64,000 nt of DNA from Aestuariivirga litoralis (lineage in GTDB: Bacteria > Pseudomonadota > Alphaproteobacteria > Rhizobiales > Aestuariivirgaceae): assembly GCF_003234965.1 (NCBI RefSeq), contig NZ_QKVK01000002.1, positions 496,001 to 560,000 of the forward strand. Reading direction: 5' to 3'. Below, piece after piece: positions 62,521 to 64,000 of the stretch. The notes beneath the pieces were generated by a model, which was not told the DNA's origin, did no database searches, and saw only the letters and a list, made by a program, of their open reading frames with translations. Positions within the stretch are counted from its first letter, which is position 1; the number at the start of each line of letters is the position of its first letter. Both the position numbers and the translations under genes were made by a program.

Positions 62521-62753
62521 AGAAGCGCGCCGAGGACATATGGCCTGTCTGGAAGCTCGGCCTGTTGCTATACCCCTTTGCGACTGCGGCAGTTGCAGTT
62601 AATCTGTTCATGCTAGCACTTCTTGGGAGCTGGATTGGACTTGGCACGCTGTCGCCCATGTCTGCTGTCTGGCTTTCGCTACCCCTTGGCATTCCTGCCA
62701 CGTGGGCATCAGCACTATGGGTGCAACGACTTCTTGTCCAAGCGTCACGTTGA
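62517..62753 (+). CDS. Small two-helix membrane protein of the nir operon
   Basis: The 78-residue protein has two hydrophobic segments, LGLLLYPFATAAVAVNLFMLALL and AVWLSLPLGIPATWASALWV. It begins with a charged KKRAEDIWPVWK. The start overlaps the chelatase stop (ATGA), so it is co-translated. No family is recognised. Confidence 0.65.
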   Translation: MKKRAEDIWPVWKLGLLLYPFATAAVAVNLFMLALLGSWIGLGTLSPMSAVWLSLPLGIPATWASALWVQRLLVQASR

Positions 62754-62789
62754 ACTAATGACAGGCAACAACAGAAGGGAAAAGCAAAC

Positions 62790-63167
62790 ATGAAGATTAC
62801 TACAATCATCGCGGCGGCAGTTATTGCTGCCATGTGCCTTCCTGCCCTCGCAGATGGCGATGCGGCAAAGGGAGAAAAGGTGTTCGTTAAGTGCAAGACC
62901 TGCCATGACGTTGACAAAGGCGTCAACAGGGTTGGACCAACACTCAAGGGCGTCGTCGGCCGTCCGGTCGCGTCAGTTGAAGGTTTCAAGTATTCTGAGG
63001 ACATGCTTGCCAAGGGCAAGGAGGGAGCGGTTTGGGATGAAGCTACCCTTGCTGCCTATCTTCCCGATCCAAAGGCCTGGGTTCCCAAGACAAAAATGGC
63101 GTTTGCGGGCCTCAAGAAGCCCGAAGATGTCATGGATCTCATTGCATATTTAAAGACCAAGCCCTGA
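62790..63167 (+). CDS. Class I cytochrome c (c2/c550 type)
   Basis: The 125-residue protein has a signal peptide (MKITTIIAAAVIAAMCLPALA), heme site CKTCH at 35-39 and the Met ligand in VPKTKMAFAG (about 102). LKKPEDVMDLIAYLKT is the conserved C-terminal helix of c2/c550. It is a likely soluble electron donor to NirS, NorC or NirN. It is convergent with nsrR, with a hairpin between. Confidence 0.9.
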   Translation: MKITTIIAAAVIAAMCLPALADGDAAKGEKVFVKCKTCHDVDKGVNRVGPTLKGVVGRPVASVEGFKYSEDMLAKGKEGAVWDEATLAAYLPDPKAWVPKTKMAFAGLKKPEDVMDLIAYLKTKP

Positions 63168-63183
63168 TCAACCACCGCTTGAG

Positions 63184-63212
63184 AACTCCGGGCGGGTTAC
63201 TTGCCCGGAGTT
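63184..63212. terminator. Bidirectional hairpin between cytochrome c and nsrR
   Basis: A perfect 10-bp stem (63184-63193 with 63203-63212; arm AACTCCGGGC) with a 9-nt loop is centred between the two convergent stops at 63167 and 63219. Confidence 0.75.
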
Positions 63213-63218
63213 GCCCCG

Positions 63219-63641
63219 TCAGCATGAGGATTTGGCGCTTCGTCTATTTCGAACAAGATCAGCCAACGTCGCCTTATCTAGTTCACTGAGGAACGACATC
63301 ATTGCGTCTTGGAGGTAGATTGGACCTCGGCATATGTTCTCCAAGCTGCACGCCCCCGGCGTCGACATGCATTGTACCGGCAGGAGAGTTGGCTCGGTCA
63401 CTCTGATTATGTCTCCCAATCGGATATCTTCAGAACTCCTGCTGAGGCGAATTCCGCCTCTTCTTCCTCTTGTGCCAACTATGAAGTCTTTCCTGACCAA
63501 TAAGTTGGCAATCTTGATGAGGTGGTTTTTTGATAGTTTCAGTGTGGCCGCAGCATCCCCTATCGTGATGGAGTGCCCTTCCTCCATCGCGAGCAACATG
63601 AGCAGTCTTATAGCGTAGTCGGAGAATTGCGTGAGTTGCAC
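63219..63641 (-). CDS. Rrf2-family regulator, NsrR-like NO sensor
   Basis: The GTG at 63641 follows GGGAGAG and gives the canonical start QLTQFSDYAIRLLMLLA; longer upstream starts add an unrelated tail. This gives 140 residues. The winged helix contains ITIGDAAATLKLSKNHLIKIANLL, and the iron-sulfur ligands are three Cys in CMSTPGACSLENIC (C-x6-C-x5-C). NsrR holds a [4Fe-4S] cluster that NO destroys, releasing repression. Spacing differs slightly from E. coli NsrR, so other Rrf2 types are possible. An FNR-type box lies 49 bp upstream. Confidence 0.82.
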   Translation of the reverse strand: MQLTQFSDYAIRLLMLLAMEEGHSITIGDAAATLKLSKNHLIKIANLLVRKDFIVGTRGRRGGIRLSRSSEDIRLGDIIRVTEPTLLPVQCMSTPGACSLENICRGPIYLQDAMMSFLSELDKATLADLVRNRRSAKSSC

Positions 63642-63689
63642 TCCACTCTCCCTTTGGGAGGATACTGAGACAGACTCCGTCGAGACTGA

Positions 63690-63703
63690 ATGACCAAAGT
63701 CAA
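63690..63703. promoter_or_regulatory. NnrR/FNR-type box upstream of nsrR-like gene
   Basis: ATGACCAAAGTCAA reads on the minus strand as TTGAC-N4-GTCAT, one base from perfect. It lies 49 bp upstream of the nsrR-like start. Confidence 0.7.
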
Positions 63704-63790
63704 GAGGGCGCACACAGGTTTTCTCCCCCATCGCGTACGCGGTTCCTGGCGCATCCACGGTTAGGGCACATGACTACAGTTTAGGGCAAT

Positions 63791-63804
63791 TTAACCAAAG
63801 TCAA
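63791..63804. promoter_or_regulatory. NnrR/FNR-type box upstream of hemA
   Basis: TTAACCAAAGTCAA is the same motif as the norC and nirS boxes with one base changed (C for G in the spacer). It ends 64 bp before the hemA start, a normal activator distance. Confidence 0.75.
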
Positions 63805-63868
63805 TGCCAATAAACTGAAGGTGTCGGAATCTGGCCGGGAGACTTTAGATCCTCTCCGGAGTGCCCTG

Positions 63869-64000
63869 ATGGACTATGAAAGCTTTTTCCAGACCGAACT
63901 CGACGCGCTGAAGACCGAAGGCCGCTACCGCGTCTTCGCCGATCTCGAGCGCAAGGCGGGCAATTTCCCGAAAGCGACGCACTACGGCCCGGACAAGAAG
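63869..64000 (+). CDS. hemA: 5-Aminolevulinate synthase, start only
   Basis: The frame from the ATG at 63869 runs 44 codons to the window edge. It reads [20 protein letters not shown] then [20 protein letters not shown], the N-terminus of alphaproteobacterial ALA synthase (PLP enzyme condensing glycine and succinyl-CoA). It supplies tetrapyrrole for heme c, heme b and heme d1. The FNR-type box upstream fits anaerobic induction, as known for hemA of Rhodobacter and relatives. Confidence 0.88.
   Translation, partial: MDYESFFQTELDALKTEGRYRVFADLERKAGNFPKATHYGPDKK

Overview
The window looks like chromosome from a GC-rich facultatively anaerobic alphaproteobacterium. The evidence is the Paracoccus-like nirX-nirI / nirS gene order, an ALA-synthase-type hemA, FNR/NnrR-type boxes and many peptide and Liv-type ABC transporters. 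No rRNA, complete tRNA or CRISPR array was seen.

Bases 1-31.5 kb are a catabolic region for aromatic or amino-acid-like compounds. It holds a hot-dog thioesterase, a secreted VOC protein, two paralogous phytoene-dehydrogenase-like FAD oxidoreductases flanking a cyclase/formamidase-like hydrolase, a MarR regulator, indolepyruvate ferredoxin oxidoreductase (iorA-iorB), a complete peptide-type ABC transporter, a complete Liv-type transporter with two paralogous aldo/keto reductases (one fused to a Rid domain), a FadR-type GntR regulator, tryptophan 2,3-dioxygenase, an aryl-CoA ligase of the 2-aminobenzoate type and a SnoaL-FMO fusion. Together they suggest tryptophan/indole breakdown through kynurenine and anthraniloyl-CoA. 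That pathway is inferred: no kynureninase or anthraniloyl-CoA reductase is present. Housekeeping genes (5-FTHF cyclo-ligase, YgiQ radical SAM, a DUF922 protease) sit between the two transporters.

Bases 31.6-36.3 kb carry an LprI-like protein, an RluA-type pseudouridine synthase, a decayed coding remnant and a nitric oxide module: Crp/Fnr regulator, DUF1858 protein, hemerythrin and NnrS. At 36.3-36.7 kb an oppF 3' remnant is joined to an IS3-type transposase remnant. Next come three minus-strand surface-polysaccharide genes (ABC exporter, GT29 sialyltransferase-like, pyruvyl transferase-like; 36.8-40.1 kb).

Bases 40.4-63.8 kb are the denitrification region: DUF2478, a 27-residue membrane peptide, an FNR-boxed HlyD/FtsX/ATPase transporter, a DNR/NnrR-like regulator, norCBQD, nirX-nirI, and divergently nirS-E-C-F-DL-G-H-J-N followed by a CbiX/SirB chelatase, a small membrane protein, a cytochrome c and an NsrR-like regulator. 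The start of hemA closes the window. These genes make cytochrome cd1 nitrite reductase with its heme d1 and NO reductase, so nitrite is taken to N2O. No nosZ, nar or nap is seen here. Four near-identical FNR/NnrR-type boxes link norC, nirI/nirS, nsrR and hemA.
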